DNA of 64,000 nt from Phycicoccus sp. Soil802 (GTDB taxonomy: Bacteria; Actinomycetota; Actinomycetes; Actinomycetales; Dermatophilaceae): NCBI RefSeq assembly GCF_001429605.1, contig NZ_LMSS01000001.1:125415-189414 (forward strand), given 5' to 3'. The notes beneath the pieces were generated by a model. That model worked only from the letters and a program-made list of their open reading frames with translations. It did not search any database and had not been told where the DNA came from. This document shows, piece after piece, positions 18,575 to 28,491 of the stretch. The translations under genes were made by a program, and so were the position numbers. Every line of letters starts with the position of its first letter. The stretch's first letter is position 1.

Positions 18575-19125
18575 TCGCGGCCGACGATTCCCCCACCACC
18601 CCCCAACGCCCCACCAACCGCCGCGGCCTGTTCGCCCTGCTCGTGGGCTCGGCCGTGGTGGCCTACGCCCTCGACCAGGCCACGAAGGCCTGGGCGCTGT
18701 CCGCCCTCGACGCCGGCTCGCCCGTCAACGTGGTCGGCGAGCTCATCCGGCTCAACCTGATCCGCAACGCCGGGGCCGCCTTCTCGATCGGCGACAACGC
18801 CACCTGGGTGCTGACCCTGATCGCCTTCGGGGTGCTCGTCGTCATCATCCGCACCGCCCGCCGGATCGGCAGCCGCGGCTGGGCCTGGGCGCTGGGTCTC
18901 CTGCTCGGCGGCTCGCTGGGCAACCTCACCGACCGGATGACCCGCGAGCCCGGCCCCGGTCGGGGCCACGTCGTCGACTTCATCGACTACTTCGGCTTGT
19001 TCATCGGCAACGTCGCCGACATCGCCATCGTCGGCGCCGCCCTGCTGATCGGGCTGCTCGCCCTGCGCGGCATCGGTGTCGACGGCCGGCGCCCCCACCA
19101 CGGACGACACGAGGCCGCAGAATGA
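18538..19125 (+). CDS. lspA: Lipoprotein signal peptidase LspA (signal peptidase II)
   Basis: LspA cleaves the signal peptide of prolipoproteins below the lipid-modified Cys; the cellobiose-type binding protein in this window is a likely substrate. The 195-residue protein has four membrane helices and the two catalytic Asp motifs (GNLTDRM and GNVADIAI), plus NAGAAFSIG between helices 1 and 2. The ATG at 18538 overlaps the preceding gene by 37 bases; a second ATG at 18547 is equally possible. The stop overlaps the next start (ATGA). Confidence 0.95.
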   Translation: MRDMQDEAGAPLIAADDSPTTPQRPTNRRGLFALLVGSAVVAYALDQATKAWALSALDAGSPVNVVGELIRLNLIRNAGAAFSIGDNATWVLTLIAFGVLVVIIRTARRIGSRGWAWALGLLLGGSLGNLTDRMTREPGPGRGHVVDFIDYFGLFIGNVADIAIVGAALLIGLLALRGIGVDGRRPHHGRHEAAE

Positions 19126-20057
19126 GCGATTCCCTGACCGACGCCAGGACCCTGTTCGTCCCCGACGGCCTCGAGGGAGAGCGGGTCGATGCTGCTCTGG
19201 CCCGCCTGTTCGGGGTCTCGCGCACCAAGGCCGCCGACCTGGCCTCCGCGGGTGACGTGCAGGTCAACCACAGGCAGGCCGGCAAGTCCGACCGGGTCAG
19301 TGCCGGTGACCTCCTCGAGGTCGCGCTGCCGGCCAGCGAGCAGAGCCCGACCCTCAAGGTGATCGCCGAGCCGGTGCCGGGGATGAGCATCATCCACGAC
19401 GACGACGACCTGGTCGTCGTCGACAAGCCCGTCGGGGTGGCCGCCCACCCCAGCGTCGGCTGGACCGGTCCGACCGTCGTGGGTGGCCTGGCCGCGGCCG
19501 GCTACCGGATCGCGACGAGTGGCGCGAGCGAGCGACAGGGGATCGTGTCCCGGCTCGACGTCGGCACCAGTGGCCTGATGGTGGTCGCGAAGTCCGAGTA
19601 CGCCTACAGCGTGCTCAAGCAGGCCTTCCGCAGCCGCTCGGTCGACAAGAAGTACCACGCCCTGGTGCAGGGCCTGCCCGACCCGGTGGTCGGCACCATC
19701 GACGCCCCGATCGGCCGGCACCCCAACCACGACTACAAGTTCGCGGTCATGGAGAAGGGCAAGCCGAGCGTCACCCACTACGAGGTGATCGAGGCGTTCC
19801 GGGCGGTCTCCCTGCTCGACATCCACCTCGAGACCGGCCGCACCCACCAGATCCGGGTGCACTTCTCGGCGCTGCACCACCCGTGCGCCGGTGACCTCAC
19901 CTACGGCGCGGACCCGAAGCTGGCGGCCCGACTGGGCCTGGAGCGGCAGTGGCTGCACGCCGTGGGGCTGGGCTTCGAGCACCCGGGCACGGGCAAGTAC
20001 GTCACCTTCGAGAGCCCCTACCCGCCCGACCTGGCGCAGGCGCTCGACCGCCTCTAA
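19122..20057 (+). CDS. RluA/RluD-family 23S rRNA pseudouridine synthase
   Basis: The protein isomerises uridines in rRNA. The 311-residue product has an N-terminal S4 RNA-binding domain (residues about 15-75, [19 protein letters not shown]) and a catalytic domain with [13 protein letters not shown] and [16 protein letters not shown], whose Asp is the catalytic residue. [16 protein letters not shown] is the third family motif. The arrangement lspA-rluD-type is common in Gram-positive genomes. The exact target position on the rRNA cannot be read from the sequence, so no symbol is given. Confidence 0.92.
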   Translation: MSDSLTDARTLFVPDGLEGERVDAALARLFGVSRTKAADLASAGDVQVNHRQAGKSDRVSAGDLLEVALPASEQSPTLKVIAEPVPGMSIIHDDDDLVVVDKPVGVAAHPSVGWTGPTVVGGLAAAGYRIATSGASERQGIVSRLDVGTSGLMVVAKSEYAYSVLKQAFRSRSVDKKYHALVQGLPDPVVGTIDAPIGRHPNHDYKFAVMEKGKPSVTHYEVIEAFRAVSLLDIHLETGRTHQIRVHFSALHHPCAGDLTYGADPKLAARLGLERQWLHAVGLGFEHPGTGKYVTFESPYPPDLAQALDRL

Positions 20058-20084
20058 CCGCACTGAGCCGCCCCGTGCGGGCGG

Positions 20085-20122
20085 CGTGGTATGCCGCGAA
20101 GCCGGCTTCGCGGCATACCACG
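20085..20122. terminator. Perfect 38-bp palindrome made of two inverted GTATGCCG motifs
   Basis: Arms 20085-20103 and 20104-20122 are perfectly complementary with no spacer. Each arm contains GGTATGCCGCG. It follows the pseudouridine synthase gene by 27 bp and can act as a bidirectional terminator, while its arms are copies of the dispersed GTATGCCG motif. This mirrors uptake-signal pairs that double as terminators in Neisseria and Haemophilus (comparison only). Confidence 0.7.
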
Positions 20123-20151
20123 TGCCTCATCCGTCACAGGCAGGCGCGTCC

Positions 20152-20180
20152 CTTAGGTCTCGTCAGACCCCCGACCTAAG
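20152..20180. promoter_or_regulatory. Nested inverted repeats just upstream of dnaE
   Basis: CTTAGGTC (20152-20159) and GACCTAAG (20173-20180) are a perfect 8-bp inverted repeat, and GGTCT/AGACC (20156-20160 and 20165-20169) nests within it. It ends 10 bp before the dnaE ATG. It could be an operator or a leader hairpin; no regulator can be named. Confidence 0.35.
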
Positions 20181-20190
20181 ATCACTTCTG

Positions 20191-23100
20191 ATGTCCCCCC
20201 AGATCGCCTCAGGCACCTCCAGCAGCGACTCGTTCGTCCACCTCCACGTGCACACCGAGTACTCCATGCTCGACGGCGCCGCGCGGATCGGTGACCTGTT
20301 CACCAAGGCCGCCGAGATGGGCATGCCGGCCCTGGCGACGACCGACCACGGCTACGTCTTCGGCGCCTACGAGTTCTGGAAGAAGGCCCAGGGCACGGGG
20401 GTCAAGCCGATCATCGGGGTCGAGGCCTACGTCACGCCCGGCACCCACCGCACCGACAAGACGAGGGTCAAGTGGGGTGAGGACCACCAGTCCGGCGACG
20501 ACGTCTCCGGGTCCGGCGCCTACACCCACATGACCCTGCTGGCCCGCAACAACAACGGCCTGCACAACCTCTTCCGGCTCGACTCGCAGGCCAGCCTCGA
20601 CCAGGTCTACGCGAAGTGGCCGCGGATCGACCGCGAGCTGCTCGGCCAGTACGGCCAGGGGCTGATCGCGACCACCGGGTGCCCGTCGGGCGAGGTGCAG
20701 ACCCGGTTGCGGCTGGGCCAGTACCGCGAGGCGCTGCAGGCGGCCTCCGACTTCCGCGACATCTTCGGCAAGGACCACTACTTCGCCGAGCTGATGGACC
20801 ACGGCCTCGACATCGAGCGCCGCGTCCAGAAGGACCTGCTCCGGCTGGCCCGCGAGCTCGGGCTGCCGCTGGTGGCCACCAACGACCTGCACTACACGAC
20901 GCAGGAGGACGCCAAGGCGCACTCCGCCCTGCTCTGTGTCCAGTCCGGCTCGACCCTGATGGACCCCAACCGGTTCAAGTTCGACGCCGACGACTTCTAC
21001 CTCAAGAGCCCGGCCGAGATGCGGCACACCTGGCGCGAGCTGCCCGAGGCGTGCGACAACACCCTGCTCATCGCCGAGATGTGCGACATCTCGTTCACCG
21101 AGGACGAGGGCCGCTACATGCCGCGGTTCCCGTGCCCGCCGGGGGAGAACGAGGAGTCGTGGTTCATCAAGGAGGTCCAGCGCGGACTGGTCGAGCGGTT
21201 CCCCGGCGGGATCCCCGACTACGCCACCAAGCAGGCCGCCTTCGAGACCGACGTCATCGTCTCCAAGGGCTATGCCGGCTACTTCCTCGTCGTCGCCGAC
21301 TTCATCAACTGGGCGAAGGAGAACCGCATCCGGGTCGGCCCCGGTCGTGGCTCGGGTGCGGGCTCGATGTGCGCCTACGCCATGAAGATCACCGACCTCG
21401 ACCCGATCCCGCACGGCCTGATCTTCGAGCGGTTCCTCAACCCCGAGCGACCCTCGCTGCCTGACTTCGACGTCGACTTCGACGAGCGCCGGCGCGGTGA
21501 GGTGATCAAGTACGTCACCGACAAGTACGGCGCCGACCGCGTCGCCCAGATCGTCACCTACGGCACCATCAAGGCCAAGCAGGCCGTCAAGGACGCCGCC
21601 AGGGTGATGGGCCACCCGTTCGTCGTGGGGGAGCAGCTCACCAAGGCGATGCCCCCCGACGTGATGGGCAAGGGCGTGCCGCTGGCCGAGATCTACAACA
21701 AGGAGCACAAGCGCTACAACGAGGGCGGCGACTTCCGCACGCTGGTCGAGACCGAGCCGCACTTCAAGGAGATCGTCGACACCGCCCTCGGCCTCGAGGG
21801 GCTCAAGCGCCAGTGGGGCGTGCACGCGGCCGGCGTGATCATGTCGAGCGAGCCGCTCATCGACGTCATCCCCATCATGCGACGGCTGCAGGACGGCCAG
21901 GTCATCACCCAGTTCGACTACCCGAGCTGTGAGGCGCTCGGCCTGGTCAAGATGGACTTCCTGGGGCTGCGCAACCTCACCATCCTCGACGACGCGATCG
22001 ACAACGTGAAGGCCAACCGCGGCGAGGACATCGACCTCGACGCACTGTCCAAGGACATGACCGACCAGGCGACCTTCGACCTGCTGGCCCGCGGTGACAC
22101 CCTCGGCGTCTTCCAGCTCGACGGTGGTGGCATGCGCACCCTGCTCAAGCTGATGCAACCCGACAACTTCGAGGACATCTCGGCGGCCCTCGCGCTCTAC
22201 CGACCGGGGCCGATGGGCGTCAACGCCCACACCAACTTCGCGCTGCGCAAGAACGGCAAGCAGGAGCTCACCCCGCTCGACCCGCAGCTGGCGGGCAAGC
22301 TCCAGCAGGAGATGGTCGACGCGCTCCTGCCGATCCTCGGCACCACCTACGGCCTGGTGATCTACCAGGAGCAGGTCATGGAGATCGCCCAGAAGCTCGC
22401 GGGCTACACCCTCGGCAACGCCGACCTCCTGCGCCGCGCGATGGGCAAGAAGAAGAAGGAGGTCCTCGACGCCGAGTACGTGCCCTTCTCCCAGGGCATG
22501 AAGGCCAAGGGCTTCAACGAGGCGTCGATCGCGGCACTGTGGGGCGTCCTGGTCCCGTTCTCCGACTACGCCTTCAACAAGGCGCACACCGCCGCCTACG
22601 GCCTGGTCTCCTACTGGACCGGCTACCTCAAGGCCAACTACCCGGCCGAGTACATGGCCGCCCTGCTGACCAGCGTCGGCGACGACAAGGACAAGTCCGC
22701 CCTCTACCTCGGCGAGTGCCGGCGGATGGGCATCAAGGTCCTGCCCCCCGACGTGAACGACTCGGTGGCCCGGTTCGCTGCGGTCGGCACCGACATCCGG
22801 TTCGGCATGCAGGCGATCCGCAACGTCGGTCACAACGTCGTCGAGGCGATCGTGGCGGCGCGCGAGGAGAAGGGCCGGTTCACCTCCTTCAAGGACTTCC
22901 TGTCGAAGTGCCCGGCCGTGGTGTGCAACAAGCGCACCATCGAGTCGCTGATCAAGGCCGGCGCCTTCGACGGGCTGCAGGAGTCGCGCCAGGGGCTCTA
23001 CCGCGTCCACGAGGACTTCGTCGACAACTTCGTCGACATCAAGCGCCAGGAGGCGATCGGCCAGGACTCGCTGTTCGGCTCGTTCGGTGACGACGCGGCC

Positions 23101-23787
23101 GGTGAGTCGGTCGACTTCTCCGTGCTGCCGGTCATCCCCGGGGTCGAGTGGGACAAGAAGACGCTGCTGCAGTTCGAGCGCGAGATGTTGGGGCTCTACG
23201 TCTCCGACCACCCGCTGTTCGGCATCGAGCACGTCCTCGCCTCCCACGCCGACACCTCGATCGCGAGCCTGATGGGTGAGGACGGCAAGCCCGAGGGGGC
23301 CAACGTCACCATCGCCGGGCTGATCACCGGCCTGCAGGTCAAGCGCACCAAGAAGGGCGACCTCTGGGCGATCGTGACGGTCGAGGACCTCGAGGGCGCG
23401 ATCGAGTGCCTGTTCTTCCCCAGCGCCTACCTCACGGTGCAGCACGCGCTGACCCATGACACCGTCGTCGTGGTGAAGGGGCGGGTCAACCGGCGCGACG
23501 ACACACCCACGATCTTCGCGTCCGACCTGACCCTGCCCGACATCTCCGAGGGACCCCGGGGGCCGGTCGTCGTCACCATCGACACCAACCGCGCGACGCA
23601 GACGAAGGTCGAGGAGCTCAAGTCGGTGCTCTCGTCCCACCCGGGCTCCACCGAGGTGCACGTGCGGCTGAGCCAGCCCGGTCGATCGGTGCTGATGAAG
23701 CTCGAGGACTCCTACCGGGTCAACGCGACCGAGGCGCTGTTCGGCGACCTCAAGGTGATCCTCGGCCCGCGCTGCCTCGCGGGCTGA
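20191..23787 (+). CDS. dnaE: Replicative DNA polymerase III alpha subunit DnaE1
   Basis: This is the catalytic subunit of the chromosomal replicase. The ATG at 20191 gives 1198 residues, a normal length. The N-terminal PHP domain keeps its metal ligands (HLHVHTEYSMLDGA, TTDHGYVFG), consistent with the active PHP proofreading exonuclease known for mycobacterial DnaE1. The palm carries the catalytic acidic motif PDFDVDFDE near residues 424-432, with GPGRGSGAGSMCAY just before it. The finger region has FNKAHTAAYGLVSYWTGYLK. An OB-fold follows (NVTIAGLITGLQVKRTKKG) before the C-terminal tau-binding part. It stands alone between a palindromic terminator and the peptidase gene. The length and PHP domain argue for DnaE1, not the error-prone DnaE2. 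Confidence 0.96.
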   Translation: MSPQIASGTSSSDSFVHLHVHTEYSMLDGAARIGDLFTKAAEMGMPALATTDHGYVFGAYEFWKKAQGTGVKPIIGVEAYVTPGTHRTDKTRVKWGEDHQSGDDVSGSGAYTHMTLLARNNNGLHNLFRLDSQASLDQVYAKWPRIDRELLGQYGQGLIATTGCPSGEVQTRLRLGQYREALQAASDFRDIFGKDHYFAELMDHGLDIERRVQKDLLRLARELGLPLVATNDLHYTTQEDAKAHSALLCVQSGSTLMDPNRFKFDADDFYLKSPAEMRHTWRELPEACDNTLLIAEMCDISFTEDEGRYMPRFPCPPGENEESWFIKEVQRGLVERFPGGIPDYATKQAAFETDVIVSKGYAGYFLVVADFINWAKENRIRVGPGRGSGAGSMCAYAMKITDLDPIPHGLIFERFLNPERPSLPDFDVDFDERRRGEVIKYVTDKYGADRVAQIVTYGTIKAKQAVKDAARVMGHPFVVGEQLTKAMPPDVMGKGVPLAEIYNKEHKRYNEGGDFRTLVETEPHFKEIVDTALGLEGLKRQWGVHAAGVIMSSEPLIDVIPIMRRLQDGQVITQFDYPSCEALGLVKMDFLGLRNLTILDDAIDNVKANRGEDIDLDALSKDMTDQATFDLLARGDTLGVFQLDGGGMRTLLKLMQPDNFEDISAALALYRPGPMGVNAHTNFALRKNGKQELTPLDPQLAGKLQQEMVDALLPILGTTYGLVIYQEQVMEIAQKLAGYTLGNADLLRRAMGKKKKEVLDAEYVPFSQGMKAKGFNEASIAALWGVLVPFSDYAFNKAHTAAYGLVSYWTGYLKANYPAEYMAALLTSVGDDKDKSALYLGECRRMGIKVLPPDVNDSVARFAAVGTDIRFGMQAIRNVGHNVVEAIVAAREEKGRFTSFKDFLSKCPAVVCNKRTIESLIKAGAFDGLQESRQGLYRVHEDFVDNFVDIKRQEAIGQDSLFGSFGDDAAGESVDFSVLPVIPGVEWDKKTLLQFEREMLGLYVSDHPLFGIEHVLASHADTSIASLMGEDGKPEGANVTIAGLITGLQVKRTKKGDLWAIVTVEDLEGAIECLFFPSAYLTVQHALTHDTVVVVKGRVNRRDDTPTIFASDLTLPDISEGPRGPVVVTIDTNRATQTKVEELKSVLSSHPGSTEVHVRLSQPGRSVLMKLEDSYRVNATEALFGDLKVILGPRCLAG

Positions 23788-23808
23788 GCCACCACGTAGG
23801 GTGCGAGC

Positions 23809-25953
23809 GTGACCACGCCTGAGGCAACTCTGCCGACCCCGCCCCTCGCCGAGCACCGCGAGACGGTGCGCGAGCACCACGGTGACGTGGTGGTCGACCC
23901 CTTCGAGTGGCTGCGCGACAAGGAGGACCCGGCGGTGCGGGCCCACCTCGAGGCCGAGAACGCCTACGCCGAGGCGGTGACCGCCGACCTGCAGCCGTTG
24001 CGCGAGGCGATCTTCGAGGAGATCCGGTCGCGCACCCAGGAGACCGACCTGTCGGTGCCGGTGGCGAGCGGTCCTTGGTGGTACTACTCCCGCAGCTTCG
24101 AGGGGGCGCAGTACTCCGTCGAGTGCCGCACGCCCCGCGTCGAGGGAGCACCGCGGCCGATGCCTGCGGCTGACGTCGTGGTCGAGGGCGAGCAGGTGCT
24201 GCTCGACGGCAACGAGGAAGCCAAGGGCCACGAGTTCTTCGCGCTCGGCGCCCTGACCGTCAGCCCCGACCACCAGCTGCTCGCGTATGCCGTGGACACC
24301 GAGGGCGACGAACGGTTCTCGTTGCGGGTCAAGGACCTTCGCACCGGCGACGTCATCGACACCGCAGTCGACCAGGTCGGGTACGGCTGCGTGTTCTCGC
24401 TCGACGGCCAGTACGTCTTCTACACGCGGGTCGACGAGACCTGGCGCCCCCACCAGGTCTGGCGCCACCGGGTCGGCACCGCCGTGGACGACGACGTGCT
24501 GGTCCACCAGGAGGACGACGAGCGGTTCTGGATGGGTGTCGGGTCCTCCCGGGACGACCGCTGGATCATGATCGGCCTCGGGTCGAAGACGACGTCGGAG
24601 GTCCGCATCCTCGACGCCGCCGACCCCACCGGCGACTTCCGGGTGGTGGCGCCCCGGCGCGAGGGAGTCGAGTACGACGTCGAGCCGGCCGGCGACCGGC
24701 TCCTCATCGTGCACAACGCCGACTCGCTCGACTCCGACCTGGCCTGGGCTCCGATCGACGCCACCTCGGCCGACCAGTGGCAGCTGCTGATGCGGTCGCA
24801 GCCGGGGGAGCGGTTCCAGGGCATCGACGCCTTCGACGAGGTGGCCGTCCTGTCCCTGCGCCGCGACGGGCTCACCGCCCTCCGGGTGCTGGCCCGCGAC
24901 CAGTCCCAGCCGTCGGGGTTCGGTGCGCACCACGACCTCGAGTTCGACGAGCCGGTCTACTCGGTCGGCCTCGGCGACAACCCCGAGAGCGCCACGACCC
25001 GGCTCCAGGTCGTCTTCGAGTCGATGGTGACCCCGAAGACCGTCTTCGACTACGACGTGGCCACCCGCGAGTTCGAGCTGCTCAAGCGCCAGCCGGTGCT
25101 CGGTGGCTACGACCCCTCGCAGTACCAGCAGCGCCGTGAGTGGGCGACCGCTGCCGACGGCACGCGCATCCCGCTGTCCATGGTCTTCCCGGCCGGGTCG
25201 GAGCCGGACGGCAGCCACCCGGGCCTGCTCAGCGCCTACGGCTCCTACGAGATCTCGTCCGACCCCTACTTCTCGGTGGCCAGGCTGTCCCTGCTCGAGC
25301 GGGGCTTCGTCTACGCCATCGCGCACGTCCGTGGTGGTGGCGAGCTCGGCCGGTCCTGGTACGACCAGGGCAAGCTCGGGGCCAAGCAGAACACCTTCAC
25401 CGACTTCGTCACCTGCGCGGCGCACCTCGTCGACAGCGGCTGGGTCGCGGCGGATCGGCTTGTGGCAGAAGGAGGTTCGGCCGGTGGCCTGCTCATCGGC
25501 GCTGCCGTCAACCTCGCGCCCGAGCGGTTCCGCGCGGTCCACGCCGCGGTACCGTTCGTCGACGCCCTCACCACGATCCTCGACCCGACGCTGCCGCTGA
25601 CCGTCGTGGAGTGGGAGGAGTGGGGCAACCCGCTGGCCGACCCCGAGGTCTACGCCTACATGAAGGCCTACTCGCCCTACGAGAACGTGCGCGACGCGGC
25701 ATACCCGGCAGTGCTGGCGACGACGTCGCTCAACGACACCCGGGTGTTCTTCACCGAGCCCGCCAAGTGGGTCGCGCGGCTGCGCGAGCACACCACGAGC
25801 GACCCCGCGAGCCGGCCCGTCCTGCTGCGCACCGAGATGGTCGCGGGCCACGGCGGCAAGAGCGGCCGCTACGACGCGTGGCGCCAGGTGGCCTGGGAGT
25901 GGGCCTTCCTCGCCGACCAGGCTCAGGCCGCCCAGAAGATCTCTCACGATTGA
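23809..25953 (+). CDS. ptrB: Oligopeptidase B (S9A prolyl oligopeptidase family)
   Basis: The enzyme cleaves short peptides after basic residues in the cytoplasm. The 714-residue protein starts at GTG 23809 and has the N-terminal family motif DPFEWLRDKEDPAV, a beta-propeller part, and an alpha/beta-hydrolase domain with Ser557 in GGSAGGLL, Asp643 in NDTRVFF and His681 in GHGGKSGR. RGGGELGRSWYDQGK and FVTCAAHL also match S9A peptidases. The preference for basic residues (oligopeptidase B rather than prolyl oligopeptidase) is inferred from overall resemblance. No signal peptide is present. No close operon partner is seen. Confidence 0.9.
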   Translation: MTTPEATLPTPPLAEHRETVREHHGDVVVDPFEWLRDKEDPAVRAHLEAENAYAEAVTADLQPLREAIFEEIRSRTQETDLSVPVASGPWWYYSRSFEGAQYSVECRTPRVEGAPRPMPAADVVVEGEQVLLDGNEEAKGHEFFALGALTVSPDHQLLAYAVDTEGDERFSLRVKDLRTGDVIDTAVDQVGYGCVFSLDGQYVFYTRVDETWRPHQVWRHRVGTAVDDDVLVHQEDDERFWMGVGSSRDDRWIMIGLGSKTTSEVRILDAADPTGDFRVVAPRREGVEYDVEPAGDRLLIVHNADSLDSDLAWAPIDATSADQWQLLMRSQPGERFQGIDAFDEVAVLSLRRDGLTALRVLARDQSQPSGFGAHHDLEFDEPVYSVGLGDNPESATTRLQVVFESMVTPKTVFDYDVATREFELLKRQPVLGGYDPSQYQQRREWATAADGTRIPLSMVFPAGSEPDGSHPGLLSAYGSYEISSDPYFSVARLSLLERGFVYAIAHVRGGGELGRSWYDQGKLGAKQNTFTDFVTCAAHLVDSGWVAADRLVAEGGSAGGLLIGAAVNLAPERFRAVHAAVPFVDALTTILDPTLPLTVVEWEEWGNPLADPEVYAYMKAYSPYENVRDAAYPAVLATTSLNDTRVFFTEPAKWVARLREHTTSDPASRPVLLRTEMVAGHGGKSGRYDAWRQVAWEWAFLADQAQAAQKISHD

Positions 25954-26059
25954 GTGGGGTTTGACCGTGTTCTACCTGGGGTCGGGGCCATACCCTTTCG
26001 GGTAGGGCGAACCGCGTGCGGCACGTGCAGCGGCGAGAGAGCGGACAGAGGCGGACTGC

Positions 26060-28234
26060 GTGGGTGAGGGCCGAACGCGAGAGGCGAGACGCCTTGCTGC
26101 GCACAGCGACTGGGCGGCCACGCCCCTCGGTCCCCGGGCGCAGTGGCCGACCCAGCTCGAGGCCGCGTGGGAGATCGCGCTCGAGTGCCCCCTCCCGGTG
26201 GCCCTGCTGTGCGGCGCCGACTTCACGATGCTCTACAACGACGCGTTCCGGGAGCTGCTCGGCAGCAAGCACCCGTCGGCCTTCGGTCAGTCTGCCCGCA
26301 AGGTCGTCGCCGAGGTCTGGGACGACCCCAAGGTGGGGCCACTGCTCGAGCGGGCCTTCACCGAGGCCGAGCCCTTCCTCGACGAAGGAGTCGAGCTGCG
26401 CCTCGACCGTGGTCGGGAGGTCGGGCCGGGCCATGGTTCGGGAGCCCTCGGTGTCTCGGACGGCGGCGACGTCGGCTACTACCTGAGGAGCGGTTCGCCG
26501 GTCATGGGAGCCGATGGGGAGGTCCTGGCGGTGCTGCACGTCATCGTCGAGACCACGAACGCGATCGGCCGCGCCCGGGCCGTCGCCAAGCTCGCGGCGC
26601 TGCTGGCCGTGGCAGTCACGGTCGACGACGTGTGCAAGGTGGTGCTGCGCCAGGCGATGGTGGCCTTCGACGGCCTCTCGGTCTCGATCTGCCTGCCCTC
26701 GCCCTCGCCCGCGTCGTGGCGGATGGCCCGGCGGCACCGCATCGAACAGCTGTCTCCGGACGAGGAGCGGCTGCCCCTGATCTGGTCCGAGCTCGGGGAG
26801 GACCTGGCCGGGATCATCGCCCAGGCCATCGCGCGCGGTGAGCCGTACCTGTCGGACAACGGTGAGGTCGTGGCCGTCCCCTTCCGCACTGGCGCGAGCC
26901 AGGCCGCGTTGGTGATCCAGCGCGAGGCGGTACCCGTGCCGCACGACGTGGTGGCAGTGCTGGCGCCGTTCCGCGACCTGGTCGGTGACGCGCTGGGCCG
27001 CGCCGTGGTCTACGACGCCGAGCGCACGACGGCCGAGCTGCTCCAGCGGACCCTGCTGCCGCCGAACCTCCCGCAGTCCGACGCGATCAGCATCGCCGCC
27101 CGCTACGAGCCGGTGTCGGAGGGGACCGTGGCCGGCGGCGACTTCTACGACTCGTTCTTCCTCCCCGACGGGCGGTTGGCGATCGTCATCGGCGACGTCG
27201 TCGGCCGCGGGGTGATGGCGGCCACGGTGATGGGGCAGGTCCGCGCCGCCTGCCGCGGCGCCGCGTTGACCAACAGCGACCCGGCGTCGGTCATGGCTGC
27301 CCTGGACCGGGTGGTGTGGGACCTCGACGCGCTGTGGCCGGCGTCGATGCCGCTGGGCAGCCCACGGGCCCGACCGGGCATGGCGTTCGGTGGCGAGCTG
27401 TTCGTCACGATGCTCTACGGCACGGTGGAGCCGGACACCGGCGAGGTGGTGCTGGCCAGTGCGGGTCACCCGCTGCCGGCACTGCTGTTCGGCAGGGCCT
27501 CGCGACAGGACGGCCGCCCGCGCGGGACGCTGGTCGAGATGCCGGTCGGGCCGCCCCTCGGGATCGAGGGCGTGCGACCGGCTCACCACCTGACCCTGGG
27601 CATCGGCGACATGCTCGTCGGGTTCACCGACGGCCTGCTCGAACGGCGCGGGGAGGCGTTCGACCAGGGCGAGGAGCGTCTGCTCGCCGTGCTGACCGAC
27701 CTGCCGCCCGGCAGCCCCCGCAGCGTGGCGCACCACATCATGGACGCGATGGTGCAGGCCTCCGGGCAGGAGGACGACTGTGCGGTGATCGCGGTGGGTC
27801 GCTCCCCGGAGGGGCACCGCAGGTCCGCGATCGTCGTGCCGCCGATGCCCGAGTCGGTGCGCGCCGCCCGCGACTGGGCTCGCGAGCAGCTGGTCGACTG
27901 GAAGGTCGGCGACGGCGACCAGCACACCATCGTGACCGGGATCTCCGAGCTCATCACCAACGCCGTCCTCCACGCCGGCACCGAGTCGCACCTCACCATG
28001 GACCTCGACACGGGGATCGTGGCCGTCACCGTCGCCGACAGCGGCAACCGCGGGGAGCCGCTGCTCACCGGCGCCGACACCATGGCGGTCCGGGGTCGCG
28101 GGCTGTCCCTCGTGAAGGCCATCGCCGACGCGTTCGGGGCGCACCGCACCTCGGCCGGCACCACGGTGTGGTTCGAGGTCGCGGTGGACCTGGTCGAAGC
28201 CGGAGCCTCGACCGGCACCGGCTGGACGACCTGA
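26060..28234 (+). CDS. PAS-GAF-SpoIIE phosphatase with C-terminal RsbW-type ATPase domain
   Basis: This 724-residue cytoplasmic signalling protein carries four parts: a PAS domain (residues about 25-150, with PVALLCGADFTMLYNDAF), a GAF-like domain (about 180-330), a PP2C/SpoIIE phosphatase (about 345-565, metal-site GGDFYDSFF and IGDVVGRG), and a HATPase_c domain (about 600-715, N-box ELITNAVLHA and VADSG). The last two are the antagonistic activities of partner-switching systems: dephosphorylating an anti-anti-sigma factor and acting as a kinase or anti-sigma factor. No sigma or STAS gene is nearby, so its partners are elsewhere. The GTG at 26060 is the most upstream plausible start; a slightly later one cannot be excluded. 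A short hairpin (TACCC/GGGTA at 25991-26004) lies upstream. Confidence 0.88.
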   Translation: MGEGRTREARRLAAHSDWAATPLGPRAQWPTQLEAAWEIALECPLPVALLCGADFTMLYNDAFRELLGSKHPSAFGQSARKVVAEVWDDPKVGPLLERAFTEAEPFLDEGVELRLDRGREVGPGHGSGALGVSDGGDVGYYLRSGSPVMGADGEVLAVLHVIVETTNAIGRARAVAKLAALLAVAVTVDDVCKVVLRQAMVAFDGLSVSICLPSPSPASWRMARRHRIEQLSPDEERLPLIWSELGEDLAGIIAQAIARGEPYLSDNGEVVAVPFRTGASQAALVIQREAVPVPHDVVAVLAPFRDLVGDALGRAVVYDAERTTAELLQRTLLPPNLPQSDAISIAARYEPVSEGTVAGGDFYDSFFLPDGRLAIVIGDVVGRGVMAATVMGQVRAACRGAALTNSDPASVMAALDRVVWDLDALWPASMPLGSPRARPGMAFGGELFVTMLYGTVEPDTGEVVLASAGHPLPALLFGRASRQDGRPRGTLVEMPVGPPLGIEGVRPAHHLTLGIGDMLVGFTDGLLERRGEAFDQGEERLLAVLTDLPPGSPRSVAHHIMDAMVQASGQEDDCAVIAVGRSPEGHRRSAIVVPPMPESVRAARDWAREQLVDWKVGDGDQHTIVTGISELITNAVLHAGTESHLTMDLDTGIVAVTVADSGNRGEPLLTGADTMAVRGRGLSLVKAIADAFGAHRTSAGTTVWFEVAVDLVEAGASTGTGWTT

Positions 28235-28491
28235 CCGGCCGTGACCTGCGCCGATGGGCTACTGGTCGGCACCGATCGCGACGACAGGTCGGCCAGTTGG
28301 TGCCCGACTCGCCCCGGTTCGTCCGGGCTGTCCGGTCAACCGTTCGGCCAGTGCTCCCTGACCAACGAATGAGACGCATCGCTGCGGCGCGTCATCACCA
28401 CTCGAGGTCGGGGATCGTACATGCTGCGCGTCAGAAGACGGCACAGTCGCCGATCGGGCCCCCACGATCGGCTTGGGCACAGAAGGGCCGG

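Noticed and set aside
20209-25947. A 1912-codon open frame on the minus strand opposite dnaE and ptrB
   Set aside because: Long antisense frames are expected opposite GC3-rich genes; the translation is His/Asp/Leu/Gly-rich with no domain, and the plus-strand genes are certain.
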